Source: Roseobacter sp. (GTDB lineage Bacteria > Pseudomonadota > Alphaproteobacteria > Rhodobacterales > Rhodobacteraceae). From it: a stretch of 64,000 nucleotides of DNA. Position 1 is the stretch's first letter; each line of letters begins with the position of its first letter. The position numbers and the translations under genes were made by a program. Below are positions 63,694 to 64,000 of this stretch, piece by piece. The DNA is taken from contig PCCY01000037.1 in the NCBI GenBank assembly GCA_002731875.1, forward strand, positions 1 to 64,000, read 5' to 3'. Under the pieces are notes generated by a model. It was not told where the DNA came from and did not search any database. It was given only the letters and a program-made list of their open reading frames with translations.

Positions 63694-64000
63694 ATGCTTG
63701 ATGATCTTGATCGACGCATTTTACGCCATTGGCAGGCAGATGCCGGGTTAACCCCGGTGGATCTGGCGGATCTGGTCGGTTTGACCGCGGGCAAGGTGGC
63801 GCGGCGCATCGCGCGGATGCAGGAAGCCGGAATCGTCGAGGGTGTCGGTATGGTCGTGGATTGGGCCGCGCTTGGATACACTGTCGAGGTGTCGTTGCGG
63901 ATCACGTTGGACAAGACCCAGAGCAATGCGTTTGACAAATTCCTGGAGGCCGCGCGGAAGGTGGCCGAAGTGATCGAGATCCAGACCTTTCTTGGTCGCG
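63694..64000 (+). CDS. Lrp/AsnC-family transcriptional regulator, cut by the window end
   Basis: Residues 1-102 are visible. The N-terminal helix-turn-helix (LDRRILRHWQADAGLTPVDLADLVGLTAGKVARRIARMQEAGIVEG) and the start of the RAM ligand-sensing domain (EVSLRITLDKTQSN) are both present. Lrp-type regulators respond to amino acids, so control of the divergent ilvC is likely. The window cuts the frame before the stop. Confidence 0.88.
   Translation, partial: MLDDLDRRILRHWQADAGLTPVDLADLVGLTAGKVARRIARMQEAGIVEGVGMVVDWAALGYTVEVSLRITLDKTQSNAFDKFLEAARKVAEVIEIQTFLGR

Overview
The window is a stretch of alphaproteobacterial chromosome, most likely from the Roseobacter group of Rhodobacterales. This rests on the moderately high GC, the gene orders (purB with a small Cys-rich secreted protein; tamA-tamB; glyQ-DUF-glyS-PPDK-like; folB-folP-glmM), a SAM-II riboswitch before metZ, and the many small secreted families typical of that group. 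I cannot name the species. I found no rRNA, tRNA, CRISPR array or prophage; almost all of it is core-like sequence.

Layout. 1-1.7 kb is the remnant of a mobilizable element (possible insertion-sequence edge, truncated relaxase, mobC, small ORFs). It ends exactly at the stop codon of a trans-sulfuration PLP enzyme. 1.7-6.6 kb carries that enzyme, purB, a tiny secreted Cys protein, a lipid A-type acyltransferase and a DUF1223 protein. 6.8-17.2 kb has aconitase, the TamA-TamB outer-membrane assembly/lipid transport pair, a flavin reductase and a DUF992 protein. 17.2-25.4 kb has acetyl-CoA synthetase, a complete TRAP transporter, an AI-2E-family permease and an aldehyde dehydrogenase. 25.45-29.9 kb is a cobalamin-riboswitch operon: ABC permease, ATPase, ExbB, two ExbDs and TonB, without a receptor or binding protein. 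29.9-35.2 kb has a PG-binding-like lipoprotein, a ferredoxin with a VCBS-like protein, divergent purD and xseA, and a small secreted protein. 35.2-42.3 kb has an alkane-hydroxylase-like diiron enzyme, a fused formate dehydrogenase beta subunit with no alpha subunit beside it, a CutA/NIF3-like protein, a lytic transglycosylase, ftsY, an EamA transporter and yciB. 42.4-50.8 kb has a GST, metZ behind a SAM-II riboswitch with a leader peptide and terminator, folE2, trkH, a TPP enzyme and a trypsin-fold protein that has lost its catalytic residues. 50.9-64 kb has glyQ-DUF-glyS, a divergent PPDK-like protein, a SleB-type hydrolase, folB (fused to a kinase-like domain)-folP-glmM, an EamA transporter, and ilvC divergent from an Lrp regulator cut by the window end.

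How the genes work together: acs, acnA, the TRAP system and aldehyde/formate dehydrogenases suggest use of small organic acids and aldehydes. The B12 and SAM riboswitches suggest tight control of corrinoid import and methionine synthesis. folE2, folB and folP cover most of the folate pterin branch. The observations most worth a second look are the riboswitch/leader-peptide/terminator arrangement at metZ, the FolB fusion, the dead trypsin-fold protein, the altered PPDK, the orphan formate dehydrogenase beta subunit, and the receptor-less B12 import operon.
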